Positions 16,226 through 25,715 are shown, counted from the first letter of the stretch. The stretch: 64,000 bases of DNA from Lactonifactor sp. BIOML-A5 (GCF_009677585.1 NZ_WKYV01000018.1:12907-76906); one strand, 5' to 3'. Notes: a model not told the origin generated them from the letters alone. Translations and numbers: made by a program.

Positions 16226-17496
16226 TGACAAGATCACAGGAATTATTTCAGAGAGCGGTTAACTATATTCCCGGAGGAGTGAACAGCCCTGTGCGCGCCT
16301 ACGGGGCCATCGGAGAGACCCCGCGCTTTATACAGGGAGCGGTGGGAAGCCGTATATTTGACGCGGACGGCAATTCTTATATTGATTTCATCGACTCCTG
16401 GGGGCCTATGATTTTAGGGCACAACAATGAGGCGGTCAAAGAGAGTGTGATCAAGGCTTGTGAAAACGGCTTAAGCTTTGGATGTGCCACAGAAGTAGAA
16501 GTGGATATGGCGGAATTTATCTGTGAGCATATCCCCACCATTGATATGATCCGAATGGTAAACTCCGGTACAGAAGCGGTGATGAGCGCAATTCGCACTG
16601 CCAGAGGATATACCGGAAAGAATAAAATCATTAAATTCGCAGGCTGTTATCACGGCCACAGCGATGCGATGCTGGTGAGCGCAGGCTCAGGGGTTATGGC
16701 CAGCGGCGTTCCAGACAGTGCCGGTGTGCCGAAAGGATGTACAGAGGATACCATGCTTGCCATCTACAACGATCTGTCCAGTGTGGAGGCACTGATGAAT
16801 GAATGCCGGGATCAGGTAGCCGCAGTAATTGTGGAACCGGTGGGCGCCAATATGGGAGTGGTGCCTCCCGCAGAGGGATTTCTCCAGGGACTTCGCAGGC
16901 TTTGCGATGAGCACAAAGCGCTGCTGATTTTTGATGAGGTAATCACAGGATTCCGTCTGGCCTTTGAAGGGGCTGCAGGATATTTTCATGTGACACCGGA
17001 TCTGACCACATACGGCAAAATCATAGGTGCAGGCATGCCTGTGGGAGCCTACGGGGGAAGAAGAGAAATCATGGAGATGGTATCCCCTGTTGGTCCGGTA
17101 TACCAGGCAGGTACGCTGAGCGGCAATCCTGTGGCCATGGCAGCAGGGCTGACACAACTGAAAATTTTGTATGAACATCCGGAAATCTATACAAACTTAA
17201 GAGATAAGGGAGAAAAACTGTACGGCGGCATCCGTGAGATTCTGAAAGAAAAGGGGGCTCCCTGTGTCATGAACTATATTGGTTCCCTGGGATGTGTATT
17301 CTTTACAAGAGAGCCTGTCACAGACTATGCATCTGCAAAGACTGCAGATACAAAGGCGTATGCAGAGTATTTCAAACATATGCTGCGTTCGGGCATTCAT
17401 CTGGCGCCGGCTCAGTTCGAAGCCATGTTCCTGTCAGATGCCCACACAGAGGAAGATATACAAGCAACATTAGAGGCAGTCAGAAGGTTTTTCTGA
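16225..17496 (+). CDS. hemL: Glutamate-1-semialdehyde 2,1-aminomutase
   Basis: The 423-residue PLP enzyme converts glutamate-1-semialdehyde to 5-aminolevulinate. The PLP lysine is K265 in TYGKIIGAGMPVGAYGG. IPGGVNSPVRAY at the start, VNSGTEAVMSAIRTARG and GCYHGHSDAMLV are typical. It is the last gene of the operon and supplies the second step of the route begun by HemA. Confidence 0.96.
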   Translation: MTRSQELFQRAVNYIPGGVNSPVRAYGAIGETPRFIQGAVGSRIFDADGNSYIDFIDSWGPMILGHNNEAVKESVIKACENGLSFGCATEVEVDMAEFICEHIPTIDMIRMVNSGTEAVMSAIRTARGYTGKNKIIKFAGCYHGHSDAMLVSAGSGVMASGVPDSAGVPKGCTEDTMLAIYNDLSSVEALMNECRDQVAAVIVEPVGANMGVVPPAEGFLQGLRRLCDEHKALLIFDEVITGFRLAFEGAAGYFHVTPDLTTYGKIIGAGMPVGAYGGRREIMEMVSPVGPVYQAGTLSGNPVAMAAGLTQLKILYEHPEIYTNLRDKGEKLYGGIREILKEKGAPCVMNYIGSLGCVFFTREPVTDYASAKTADTKAYAEYFKHMLRSGIHLAPAQFEAMFLSDAHTEEDIQATLEAVRRFF

Positions 17497-17509
17497 CAGA
17501 TTCCCTTTA

Positions 17510-17541
17510 GGGGACGGGAGGAATGGTATTCTCCCGTCCCC
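17510..17541. repeat. Perfect hairpin with GGGGACGGGAG arms
   Basis: GGGGACGGGAG (17510-17520) and CTCCCGTCCCC (17531-17541) are perfect 11-base arms around a 10-base loop. It could stabilise or end the hemL transcript, though no T-run follows. The GGGGACGG end resembles the outer ends of the family A elements at 5290 and 25391 and the site at 47571. Confidence 0.7.
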
Positions 17542-17573
17542 AAGTGATTTTACCGGCAGAGAGGAGGCAGAAA

Positions 17574-19289
17574 ATGGAAGAACAATTTGTATTTGCGGGA
17601 CTGATTCTCTGTCTGTTCATCACTGTGATTACTGTGATGGCCAGAGAGAACAAAAGGCAGAGAGGGCAAGTCAGAGATAAAATAAAAGAAATGTGGGGGA
17701 ATATACCAAAAAAAGAGTATTCCAGGGATCTACTGGACTCCATATCCCATTATTTCATGCGCCGGGAAAGCAGGGAAAGCGGCTTTTTTCTGGATGATAT
17801 TACCTGGAACGATCTGGATCTGGACAGAATCTTTATGCTAATAAACCAGACCATGTCATCTCTGGGGGAAGATTATCTTTACTATATGCTGAGAAAACCG
17901 GAATTTGCGCCGGAGAACTTACAGGAACGGCAGCGCCTGGCAGATTATTTCAGGGGACATCAGGAAGAGAGAGTGCGCCTGCAGCTTCTTCTGGGAAATC
18001 TCAAGCGTCTTCCCACGGTCTCGCTGTCAGATTCCCTGTATGTACTCACAGATGCCAAAGAACATAAAAGAAGAAAGCACATCGCCTGTGCGCTTTTGAT
18101 GATCCTTAGTATTCTGGTTATGATTGTCATCCCAAAATATGGAGTCTTTCTCATGCTGGGCATGATGGTTTTTAATGTGATTCAGTATCTTTTCAGCAAA
18201 CAGGAGATCGAGACCTATCTGTCCTGCATCCGGAGCATTATGAGACTCCTGGAAGCGGCAAAAGAAACCTCTAAGCTTCCTATGCCGGAGCTGTCGGAGT
18301 ATCTGGAGCGGATAAAAAGGGCCAGAAATGAACTTGGGCAGTTCAGCAGAGGCGCGGGGCTTGTAATGAACAGAAGTGACGCGGGCGGCGGTCTGGAAAC
18401 GATTATTCTGGACTATATCCGCATGATCTTTCATGTAGACATGATAAAGTTTAACAGTATGCTCAAAGAACTTCAGAAACACTTTGGAGCGGTGGAAACA
18501 CTGATGGAGACGTTTGGGTTTCTGGACAGCTGCATCGCCTTGGCCTCTTTCCGGGAGGCTATGCCCTATACCTGTATCCCCCAGTTTGAAGAGCCGGGGA
18601 AGCGTGCCGCCATGGAGGTGACAAATCTGTATCATCCTCTCATCAAAGAACCGGTTGCCAACAGTATTTCCGTAGCAGGAGGAACCCTGGTTACCGGCTC
18701 CAATGCCTCCGGGAAATCAACGTTTTTGAAGAACGTTGCCGTGAATGCCATCCTGGCACAGACGATTGGACTGTGTGTAGCCACAGAATACAAAAGCTGC
18801 TATCTGCGGGTAATGACTTCTATGGCACTCAGGGATGACCTGCAGAGCGGTGAGAGCTATTATATTGTGGAAATCAAGTCCCTGAACCGGATTTTAGAAG
18901 CCACCCGGGAGACTACACCGCTGCTCTGTGTGATTGACGAGGTGCTGAGGGGAACGAATACCATTGAGAGAATCGCTGCATCCTCCAATATTCTGGCAGC
19001 TCTGTGCCGGGATCACGTCCTTTCCTTCGCGGCAACTCATGACATTGAGCTGTCCTATATGCTAAAATCGCTGTACACAAATTATCATTTTGAAGAAGAG
19101 GTCAAGGAGCACGATGTAGTCTTCAACTATCTGCTGAAAAAGGGCCGGGCCACCACCAGAAATGCCATCCGGCTTCTTGAGATGATAGGCTATGACCAAA
19201 AGATAATAGAGAACGCCAAACGGGCGGCTGAAATTTTTGAGAAAAAGGGAGCCTGGGCTCCTGTGAAAAAAGAGGAGGGGCAATGTTAG
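17574..19289 (+). CDS. MutS-family ATPase with membrane segments
   Basis: From ATG 17574 (GAGGAGG seven bases upstream) the protein has 571 residues. It carries a MutS-type ATPase domain at the C-terminus: Walker A TGSNASGKST near 371-380, VIDEVLRGTN for Walker B and AATHDIEL. There is an N-terminal membrane helix (about 6-24) and a central pair of helices (about 177-215). The mismatch-binding domain of true MutS is absent, as is the Smr domain of MutS2. Its role is not established; membrane-linked DNA handling is a guess. It overlaps the RNase H gene by 7 bases, which suggests the two are made together. Confidence 0.82.
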   Translation: MEEQFVFAGLILCLFITVITVMARENKRQRGQVRDKIKEMWGNIPKKEYSRDLLDSISHYFMRRESRESGFFLDDITWNDLDLDRIFMLINQTMSSLGEDYLYYMLRKPEFAPENLQERQRLADYFRGHQEERVRLQLLLGNLKRLPTVSLSDSLYVLTDAKEHKRRKHIACALLMILSILVMIVIPKYGVFLMLGMMVFNVIQYLFSKQEIETYLSCIRSIMRLLEAAKETSKLPMPELSEYLERIKRARNELGQFSRGAGLVMNRSDAGGGLETIILDYIRMIFHVDMIKFNSMLKELQKHFGAVETLMETFGFLDSCIALASFREAMPYTCIPQFEEPGKRAAMEVTNLYHPLIKEPVANSISVAGGTLVTGSNASGKSTFLKNVAVNAILAQTIGLCVATEYKSCYLRVMTSMALRDDLQSGESYYIVEIKSLNRILEATRETTPLLCVIDEVLRGTNTIERIAASSNILAALCRDHVLSFAATHDIELSYMLKSLYTNYHFEEEVKEHDVVFNYLLKKGRATTRNAIRLLEMIGYDQKIIENAKRAAEIFEKKGAWAPVKKEEGQC

Positions 19290-19771
19290 TAAAAATATAT
19301 ACAGACGGATCCGCCAGAGGAAACCCTGACGGGCCGGGAGGATACGGGACAGTCCTTCACTATACAGACAGTAAGGGACAGCTTCACAAGCGGGAATACT
19401 CCCAGGGATATAAGCGAACCACCAATAACCGGATGGAGCTGATGGCTGCCATTGCAGGCCTGGAGGCGCTGAACCGTCCCTGCCGGGTGGAACTGTATTC
19501 AGATTCCAAATACCTGGTGGATGCCTTCAATCAGCACTGGGTTGACAGCTGGCTGAAAAAGGGCTGGAAACGGGGAAAGAATGAACCCGTAAAAAATGTG
19601 GACCTTTGGAAACGGCTGTTAAAAGCAAAGGAGCCTCACCAGGTAACATTCATCTGGGTCAAAGGCCACAACGGCCATGAGGAGAATGAGAGATGTGACT
19701 TTTTGGCCACCCAGGCCGCTGATTCCGGGGATCTCATCGAAGACACGGTGCAAGAATTTGGCTTGAAATAG
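19283..19771 (+). CDS. rnhA: Ribonuclease HI
   Basis: The 162-residue enzyme cuts the RNA strand of RNA-DNA hybrids. The active-site carboxylates are visible in IYTDGSARGNP (Asp7), RMELMAAIAGLEAL (Glu), ELYSDSKYLVDAF (Asp) and ENERCDFLA (Asp). WVKGHNGHEENERCD is the basic handle-adjacent motif. It overlaps the MutS-like gene by 7 bases. Confidence 0.95.
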   Translation: MLVKIYTDGSARGNPDGPGGYGTVLHYTDSKGQLHKREYSQGYKRTTNNRMELMAAIAGLEALNRPCRVELYSDSKYLVDAFNQHWVDSWLKKGWKRGKNEPVKNVDLWKRLLKAKEPHQVTFIWVKGHNGHEENERCDFLATQAADSGDLIEDTVQEFGLK

Positions 19772-19881
19772 GCGTTATCCTATGATATGATTAACGACAG
19801 AAAATATTGCGTCCGACAGGATATGATTCATATAGAACTCCGAAAAAAGGACCAAGGATGAAAACAGGAGGTAATAACAAC

Positions 19882-22521
19882 GTGCAGAAATATGGAGTAA
19901 ATGAACTTCGTAAAATGTTTTTAGAATTTTTTGAGAGCAAAGGACATTTGGCAATGAAGAGTTTTTCTCTGGTGCCTCACAATGACAAGAGTCTGCTTTT
20001 GATCAATTCTGGTATGGCTCCCTTAAAGCCGTACTTTACAGGAGCTGAGGTTCCGCCGAGAAAAAGAGTGACAACCTGCCAGAAGTGTATCCGCACTGGA
20101 GATATTGAGATAGTAGGAAAGACAGCCCGCCACGGTACATTCTTTGAAATGCTGGGCAATTTTTCCTTTGGAGATTATTTTAAAAAAGAGTCCATCGCGT
20201 GGACTTGGGAATTTCTTACGGAAGTGATCGGCCTGGAACCGGATCGCCTCTATCCCTCTATCTACCTGGATGATGAAGAAGCCTTTGAGATCTGGAATAA
20301 AGATATCGGAATCGCACCCGAGCGCATCTTCCGCTTTGGAAAGGAAGATAATTTCTGGGAGCATGGGGCAGGTCCCTGCGGTCCCTGTTCCGAAGTTTAT
20401 TACGATCGCGGGGAGAAGTTCGGCTGCGGAAAACCAGACTGTACCGTAGGCTGCGACTGCGATCGGTATATGGAAGTGTGGAATAACGTATTTACCCAGT
20501 TTGACAATGACGGAAACGGAAATTATACAGAGCTGGATTATAAGAATATTGACACCGGTATGGGGCTGGAGCGTCTTGCAGTGGTGGTGCAGGAGGTGGA
20601 TTCTATCTTCGATATAGATACCATAGAAGCCCTGCGGAACAAGGTCTGTGAGATTGCCAAGGTGACCTATAAGGAGAATGAAGAGCAGGATGTCTCTATT
20701 CGTCTGATTACTGACCATATCCGTTCCACGACTTTTATGATCTCTGACGGAATTATGCCTACAAACGAGGGACGAGGCTACGTCCTGCGCCGTCTGATCC
20801 GCCGGGCGGCCCGCCATGGCCGTCTCCTTGGAATCGAAGGCCGTTTCCTTGCAAAATTAAGCGCCACCGTCATCGAAGAATCCAAGGACGGATATCCGGA
20901 GCTGGAGGAAAAAAGAGATTTTATCTTTAAAGTCCTGAACCAGGAAGAAGAGCAGTTTAATAAAACCATTGATCAGGGGCTTCGTATTCTTGGAGAATTA
21001 GTAGATAAGATGCAGGCAGAAGGAACCAGGGAACTGTCCGGGGAAGATGCATTCAAATTATACGATACCTATGGATTCCCCATTGATTTGACAAAGGAAA
21101 TCCTGGAGGAAAAGAATTATACCATAGACGAAGAAGGATTCCGGGAAGCAATGGAAGAACAGCGTCAGAAGGCCAGAAACGCCAGGGAAGTAACCAACTA
21201 TATGGGGGCTGACGCGACCGTATATGACAGCATTGATCCTACCGTCACCACCGTATTTGTGGGATATGATAAATTAGAATACGAATCAGAGGTAACTGTT
21301 CTCACCACAGAGGCGGAGCTTACAGATGCCCTGACAGACGGCCAGAAGGGGACAATCTTTGTAAAAGAAACTCCTTTCTATGCAACCATGGGCGGCCAGG
21401 AAGGTGATACCGGTACCATTACAGTTGGAGATACCATCTTCCAGGTAGAGGATACCATCAAACTGCTTGGAGACAAAGTGGGCCATGTGGGTCATATCGT
21501 CAAAGGGATGATTAAGACAGGAGATAAAGTAACCCTCAGAGTATCTCCCAAGGGGAGAGCCAATACTTGTAAGAATCACAGCGCCACCCATCTACTTCAG
21601 AAAGCGCTGAAAACTGTGCTGGGAGCTCACGTAGAGCAGAAAGGTTCTCTGGTAACCCCCGACAGACTCCGTTTCGATTTTGCTCACTTCCAGGCTATGA
21701 CCCAGGAAGAACTGGATAAAGCAGAAGCAATCGTAAATGAAGAGATCCAGAAGGCACTTCCGGTGGAAACACAGATTATGAGCCTGGAAGACGCGAAAAA
21801 AACAGGGGCTGTGGCTCTGTTCGGAGAAAAATACGGCGATGACGTCAGAGTGGTATCCATGGGGGACTATTCCAGGGAGCTCTGCGGCGGAACCCACGTG
21901 CCAAATACAAGCGCCATTACTACGTTCAAAATCATTTCAGAGGCTGGTATTGCCGCAGGTGTGCGCCGAATCGAGGCACTGACCGGCGACAGTGTTTTTG
22001 CGTATTATAAAAAAATTGAAGAAAAGCTGAAAGATGCCGCGGCTATGCTCCGGACAACTCCGGGTGAGGTTTCAGAAAAAATTGGCCACCTGCAGGCTGA
22101 GATAAAGACTCTTCACAGTGAGAATGAGTCTCTGAAGAGCAGGCTGGCACAGGACGCCGTAGGCGATGTTATGAGCCAGGTGCAGGACATTAATGGCGTA
22201 AAGCTTCTGGCTGTGGCAGTGGAAGATGTAGATATGAACGGCCTGCGGGACCTGGGCGATCAGTTAAAAGAGAAGCTGGGAGAAGGCGTCGTAATTTTGG
22301 CGTCCACTATGGGCGGCAAGGTAAGCCTCTTAGCTATGGCAACCCAGGGAGCTATGGACAAAGGGGCTCATGCGGGCAACCTGATTAAGGGAACTGCAGC
22401 CGTTGTCGGCGGAGGCGGCGGAGGCCGTCCAAATATGGCACAGGCCGGGGGCAAAAACCCTGAAAAAGTGCCGGAAGCGCTTGAGACAGCAGCAAATCTG
22501 CTGAGAGAGCAGCTAAATTAA
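19882..22521 (+). CDS. alaS: Alanyl-tRNA synthetase
   Basis: From GTG 19882, with AGGAGGT eight bases upstream, the enzyme has 879 residues, the normal length. Motifs run in order: the N-terminal catalytic core (FFESKGH, NSGMAPLKPYF, CIRTGDIE), the HSATHLL editing-site histidines, the CGGTHV zinc motif and the C-terminal C-Ala domain with GGGGGGRPNMAQAGG. The upstream in-frame ATGs at 19807 and 19858 lack a ribosome site. No T-box is visible in the 110 bases upstream. Confidence 0.96.
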   Translation: MQKYGVNELRKMFLEFFESKGHLAMKSFSLVPHNDKSLLLINSGMAPLKPYFTGAEVPPRKRVTTCQKCIRTGDIEIVGKTARHGTFFEMLGNFSFGDYFKKESIAWTWEFLTEVIGLEPDRLYPSIYLDDEEAFEIWNKDIGIAPERIFRFGKEDNFWEHGAGPCGPCSEVYYDRGEKFGCGKPDCTVGCDCDRYMEVWNNVFTQFDNDGNGNYTELDYKNIDTGMGLERLAVVVQEVDSIFDIDTIEALRNKVCEIAKVTYKENEEQDVSIRLITDHIRSTTFMISDGIMPTNEGRGYVLRRLIRRAARHGRLLGIEGRFLAKLSATVIEESKDGYPELEEKRDFIFKVLNQEEEQFNKTIDQGLRILGELVDKMQAEGTRELSGEDAFKLYDTYGFPIDLTKEILEEKNYTIDEEGFREAMEEQRQKARNAREVTNYMGADATVYDSIDPTVTTVFVGYDKLEYESEVTVLTTEAELTDALTDGQKGTIFVKETPFYATMGGQEGDTGTITVGDTIFQVEDTIKLLGDKVGHVGHIVKGMIKTGDKVTLRVSPKGRANTCKNHSATHLLQKALKTVLGAHVEQKGSLVTPDRLRFDFAHFQAMTQEELDKAEAIVNEEIQKALPVETQIMSLEDAKKTGAVALFGEKYGDDVRVVSMGDYSRELCGGTHVPNTSAITTFKIISEAGIAAGVRRIEALTGDSVFAYYKKIEEKLKDAAAMLRTTPGEVSEKIGHLQAEIKTLHSENESLKSRLAQDAVGDVMSQVQDINGVKLLAVAVEDVDMNGLRDLGDQLKEKLGEGVVILASTMGGKVSLLAMATQGAMDKGAHAGNLIKGTAAVVGGGGGGRPNMAQAGGKNPEKVPEALETAANLLREQLN

Positions 22522-22551
22522 AGAAAAAATAAAAAAAAACTTCGAAACAGG

Positions 22552-22579
22552 TTGACGAATGGGAAAAATCTGCTATAAT
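22552..22579 (+). promoter_or_regulatory. Strong promoter of rpsU
   Basis: TTGACG (22552-22557), 16 bases, then TGC-TATAAT (-10 at 22574-22579). It starts 31 bases after the alaS stop and 78 bases before rpsU. Confidence 0.85.
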
Positions 22580-22656
22580 ATTTTTGTGCAGTAAAAAATA
22601 CCCAGACAGTTGTATTATGCACAATCTACAACTGGAGGGAGGTTAGGTGTGAGACT

Positions 22657-22833
22657 ATGTCAAATGTTATCGTAAAAGAGAACGAGACTTTGGATAGCGC
22701 TTTACGCAGATTTAAGCGTAGTTGTGCCAAAGCCGGCATTCAGCAGGAGATTCGTAAGAGAGAACATTACGAAAAACCAAGCGTTCGCCGTAAGAAAAAA
22801 TCTGAAGCCGCTAGAAAACGTAAATATAATTAA
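22657..22833 (+). CDS. rpsU: Ribosomal protein S21
   Basis: The 58-residue basic protein starts [20 protein letters not shown] and ends [15 protein letters not shown], both typical of bS21. It is a small-subunit protein that helps initiation on structured mRNA. GGAGGGAGG lies upstream at 22634-22642, about fourteen bases before the ATG. It has its own promoter and terminator. Confidence 0.96.
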   Translation: MSNVIVKENETLDSALRRFKRSCAKAGIQQEIRKREHYEKPSVRRKKKSEAARKRKYN

Positions 22834-22843
22834 TGTGCAGTAA

Positions 22844-22875
22844 AAGTCCTTGGCTTGTTGCCAGGGACTTTTTTA
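22844..22875 (+). terminator. Terminator of rpsU
   Basis: AAAGTCCTTGGC and GCCAGGGACTTT form a long stem around TTGTT, followed by a T-run. It overlaps the upstream region of the cls gene, whose start is at 22894. Confidence 0.88.
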
Positions 22876-22893
22876 CAGAGGAACGGTGCGGGT

Positions 22894-24429
22894 ATGAAGA
22901 AATTAATCAAACTAGTTTTTAGCCGGATATTCGTAGTAGCTCTGGCCATTCTGCTGGAATTGGCGTGGATTGCCGCTCTGGTCTGGGGGATCAGTGCAAT
23001 CTCTACCCATGTGGCAAGAATTATTTCAATTTTAAGTCTGTTTTTGGTATTGTGGATTGTAAACAAAAAAATCAATCCTTCTTATAAATTAGCCTGGACG
23101 ATACTGATTCTGACCATCCCCTTTTTCGGGGTAACCATCTATTTTCTGTTTGGTAAGTCCAGAATTGCAAAAAAAATGTCCAGGGAATTTCAGTATGTTT
23201 TAAACCGCATATCCGATCTGATTCAGGAGGATCCTGAGGTCCGCGCCGAACTGGAGGAAGAGGACAAAGGCATCTCCAACCAGTCTCAGTATATCAGAGA
23301 TCATGCGGGCTTTCCCGTTTATAAAAATACAATTACTGAATACTATTCCGTGGGAGACGATATGTTCCCAGCGATGATCGAGGAATTAGAGAAGGCGCAG
23401 CACTTTATTTTCCTGGAGTATTTTATTATAAATGACGGCCGTATGTGGCAGACGGTTCTTGAGATCCTGGAGAGAAAAGCGAAAGAGGGAGTGGATGTCA
23501 GATTGATATACGATGACATGGGCTGTGCAACCACACTTCCCTATCACTTTTATAAACAGCTTCAGTCAAAGGGTATCAAGTGCGCTTCCTTTAACCCTTT
23601 GCGGCCCATTCTGAATATCATACTGAATAACAGGGACCACAGAAAAATATTGGTAATAGATGGGCATACGGGCTTTACAGGGGGTATTAACCTGGCCGAC
23701 GAGTATATCAATGAAAAGGACAGATTCGGCCACTGGAAAGACACAGGAATTATGCTGAAGGGCGAGGCGGTATGGAACTTCACGGTTATGTTTCTGCAGA
23801 TGTGGTGTGTGATTACGAAAATGAAGTGTGACTTTAAGGAGTATGAGCCTCACGTGTATCATCCGGGCCCCTTTGCCAGCGACGGGTTTGTCCAGCCCTA
23901 CAGTGACACACCTCTGGACGAAGAGATTGTGGGGGAGAATGTCTATCTGAATATTATCAACCGGGCGAAAAAATATATTTATATCTGTACCCCGTATCTG
24001 ATTATAGACAATGAAATGATGACAGCTCTGTGTCTGGCATCGAAGAGCGGTGTAGAGGTGACGATTCTGACTCCTGGTATTCCAGATAAAAAAATGGTAT
24101 TTCTGCTGACCCAGTCCTACTATGAACAGCTGCTGGAAGCAGGGGTAAAAATTTACGAATATACCCCCGGATTTCTTCACGCAAAATCATTTGTGTGTGA
24201 CGACGAGGTAGGCGCAGTGGGAACCGTAAATATGGATTACAGAAGTCTTTATCTCCACTTTGAATGCGGTACCTGGATGTATAAGAGCAATGCCATTATG
24301 CAGATTAAGATGGATATGCTCGGTATGCTGCCAAAGTGTAAAGAGATCACACTGGAATTCTGCAGGAACAGAAATATTGTTGTTCGGGGAATGCAGAGTA
24401 TACTGCGGCTGTTTGCGCCGATGCTGTGA
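22894..24429 (+). CDS. cls: Cardiolipin synthase
   Basis: From ATG 22894 the enzyme has 511 residues. Two N-terminal membrane helices (about 10-55) and a third (about 60-85) anchor it. Two phospholipase D motifs follow: DHRKILVIDGHTGFTGGIN near 250-268 (HxK-x4-D) and FLHAKSFVCDDEVGAVGTVN near 428-447. It joins two phosphatidylglycerols to cardiolipin. The in-frame ATG at 22855 lies inside the rpsU terminator and is not the start. Confidence 0.92.
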   Translation: MKKLIKLVFSRIFVVALAILLELAWIAALVWGISAISTHVARIISILSLFLVLWIVNKKINPSYKLAWTILILTIPFFGVTIYFLFGKSRIAKKMSREFQYVLNRISDLIQEDPEVRAELEEEDKGISNQSQYIRDHAGFPVYKNTITEYYSVGDDMFPAMIEELEKAQHFIFLEYFIINDGRMWQTVLEILERKAKEGVDVRLIYDDMGCATTLPYHFYKQLQSKGIKCASFNPLRPILNIILNNRDHRKILVIDGHTGFTGGINLADEYINEKDRFGHWKDTGIMLKGEAVWNFTVMFLQMWCVITKMKCDFKEYEPHVYHPGPFASDGFVQPYSDTPLDEEIVGENVYLNIINRAKKYIYICTPYLIIDNEMMTALCLASKSGVEVTILTPGIPDKKMVFLLTQSYYEQLLEAGVKIYEYTPGFLHAKSFVCDDEVGAVGTVNMDYRSLYLHFECGTWMYKSNAIMQIKMDMLGMLPKCKEITLEFCRNRNIVVRGMQSILRLFAPML

Positions 24430-24556
24430 TGATCTTAACGAAATTTTAACATTTCTTTAATTTGCAGATGGATTGCTGGTATTTTACGGAGGTCTATGAT
24501 AAAATGACCAGGTAAACTAACACCGTCTGCATTTTTAGATAGAAGGGAGTAGTTTT

Positions 24557-25144
24557 ATGTGGACAAGAACTTTATTTAATACGGACTTATATCATATCGT
24601 TCACTGGTTCCTGATTTATAGTATACTTGGTTGGATTGTAGAATCTATCTACATGTCTGTATGCAATAAAAAACTGACTAACAGGGGGTTTGTGAAAGGT
24701 CCTATCTGCCCTATCTACGGCGTGGGGGCATTAACCGTCTATTTTCTGCTGAGACCTTTCTCAGGTGATTATTTTCTCCTCTACGTCCTTGGATGCGCCA
24801 TACCTACAGCGCTGGAATATCTGACCGCCCAGCTGATGCTCTCCGTTTTCGGAGAAGTCTGGTGGGATTACTCGGAAAAGCCTTACAACTACAAAGGTAT
24901 CCTCTGCCTGGAGAGCAGCATTGTTTGGGGCTTTTATACGGTATTGCTATTCGTTTTTCTGCAGCGGGGCGTGGAAGCAATCGTAAACAGCTATCCCTTT
25001 TCCGTGGGAAGAGTGGTAGGCTCCATCGTACTGGCAGGTTTTATTATTGATTTTATACATAGCCTGTACAATGCAAAGAGAGATGTACTCCCGGGAAGTT
25101 TCGGAGAATTAAAAGACTCTATAAGGGAATTCTGCCAGAGGTAA
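24557..25144 (+). CDS. CmpB-family membrane protein (putative ABC permease family)
   Basis: The 195-residue membrane protein has about five helices and the family block GWIVESIYMSVCNKKLTNRGFVKGPICPIYG at 25-55. The YKGILCLESSIVWGFY segment is near 121-136. Databases name the family putative ABC-transporter type IV (CmpB), but no ATPase lies nearby and transport is not shown. AGAAGGGAGTAG precedes the start. Confidence 0.78.
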   Translation: MWTRTLFNTDLYHIVHWFLIYSILGWIVESIYMSVCNKKLTNRGFVKGPICPIYGVGALTVYFLLRPFSGDYFLLYVLGCAIPTALEYLTAQLMLSVFGEVWWDYSEKPYNYKGILCLESSIVWGFYTVLLFVFLQRGVEAIVNSYPFSVGRVVGSIVLAGFIIDFIHSLYNAKRDVLPGSFGELKDSIREFCQR

Positions 25145-25161
25145 GAGAGGGACTGCCGATT

Positions 25162-25344
25162 ATGACAAAGAAGGCAAACTGCGAATGCTGCGGGAATTAT
25201 GTATATGACGAAGAATATGGATATTATGTTTGGGAGATGGATTTAGATGAGGATGAAATGCTCCGGTTTTTAAAAGGGACGTTTGGGAACTGTCCTTATT
25301 TTCAGTATCAGGATGAATACCGGATTGTTCGGAGACAGATGTAG
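25162..25344 (+). CDS. Small cysteine-containing protein, DUF6472-like
   Basis: The 60-residue acidic protein starts with a CxxCG pair (CECCGNY, residues 8-14) and has a later Cys in GNCPYFQYQDEYRIVRRQM. The pattern fits small zinc-binding proteins common in Lachnospiraceae. Function is unknown. It starts 17 bases after the CmpB-like gene and is followed by a terminator, so it ends that transcript. Confidence 0.7.
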   Translation: MTKKANCECCGNYVYDEEYGYYVWEMDLDEDEMLRFLKGTFGNCPYFQYQDEYRIVRRQM

Positions 25345-25351
25345 GATAGGA

Positions 25352-25383
25352 GAAGGACTGCTTTGAGTGGCGGTCCTTTTTTA
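25352..25383 (+). terminator. Terminator after the DUF6472-like gene
   Basis: AAGGACTGC and GGCGGTCCTT pair around TTTGAGT, followed by TTTTTTA. Confidence 0.82.
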
Positions 25384-25396
25384 GTTGTGAGGGGAC

Positions 25397-25715
25397 GGTG
25401 ATAGGATGCTCTTGGCGGTGGGCTGGCTGGTTCGGACGGGAGGGAGGCTTAAGTCCCGCGGACACCTCCGTCGCGAAGAGAGTCTAAGACAAAACCGGAA
25501 TTCCCGCCGGAGCACCGTTCGTATGGTCAAAGAATGCTTTATGTGCATTCTCTGCCCATGCTCACTTTTTTTCGGCCCTGACTGCCGAAAAAATCTCCTG
25601 CGGGAATCCCGGCTTTGTCTAAGACTCTCTAGTCACTCCTGCGGAATCGTCCGCGGAACTTAAGCCTCCCTCCCGTCCGAACCAGCCAGCCCACCGCCAA
25701 GAGCATCCTATCACC
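25397..25715. repeat. Variable-arm palindromic element, family A, copy 2
   Basis: The arms 25397-25463 and 25649-25715 are 67-base inverted repeats with one mismatch. The 191-base core (25461-25651) is about 90% identical to that of copy 1 at 5354-5544 and has the same length. The arms are unrelated to those of copy 1 apart from the terminal GGTGA/TCACC. The left flank is GGGGAC and the right flank TGAGTATGGGAAAGCTC, similar to copy 1. The left arm is G-rich and the right arm C-rich, as in all copies. Confidence 0.9.

Noticed and set aside
19772..19881. Possible T-box upstream of alaS
   Set aside because: The stretch is only 110 bases long, and no T-box sequence, specifier stem or terminator is seen.
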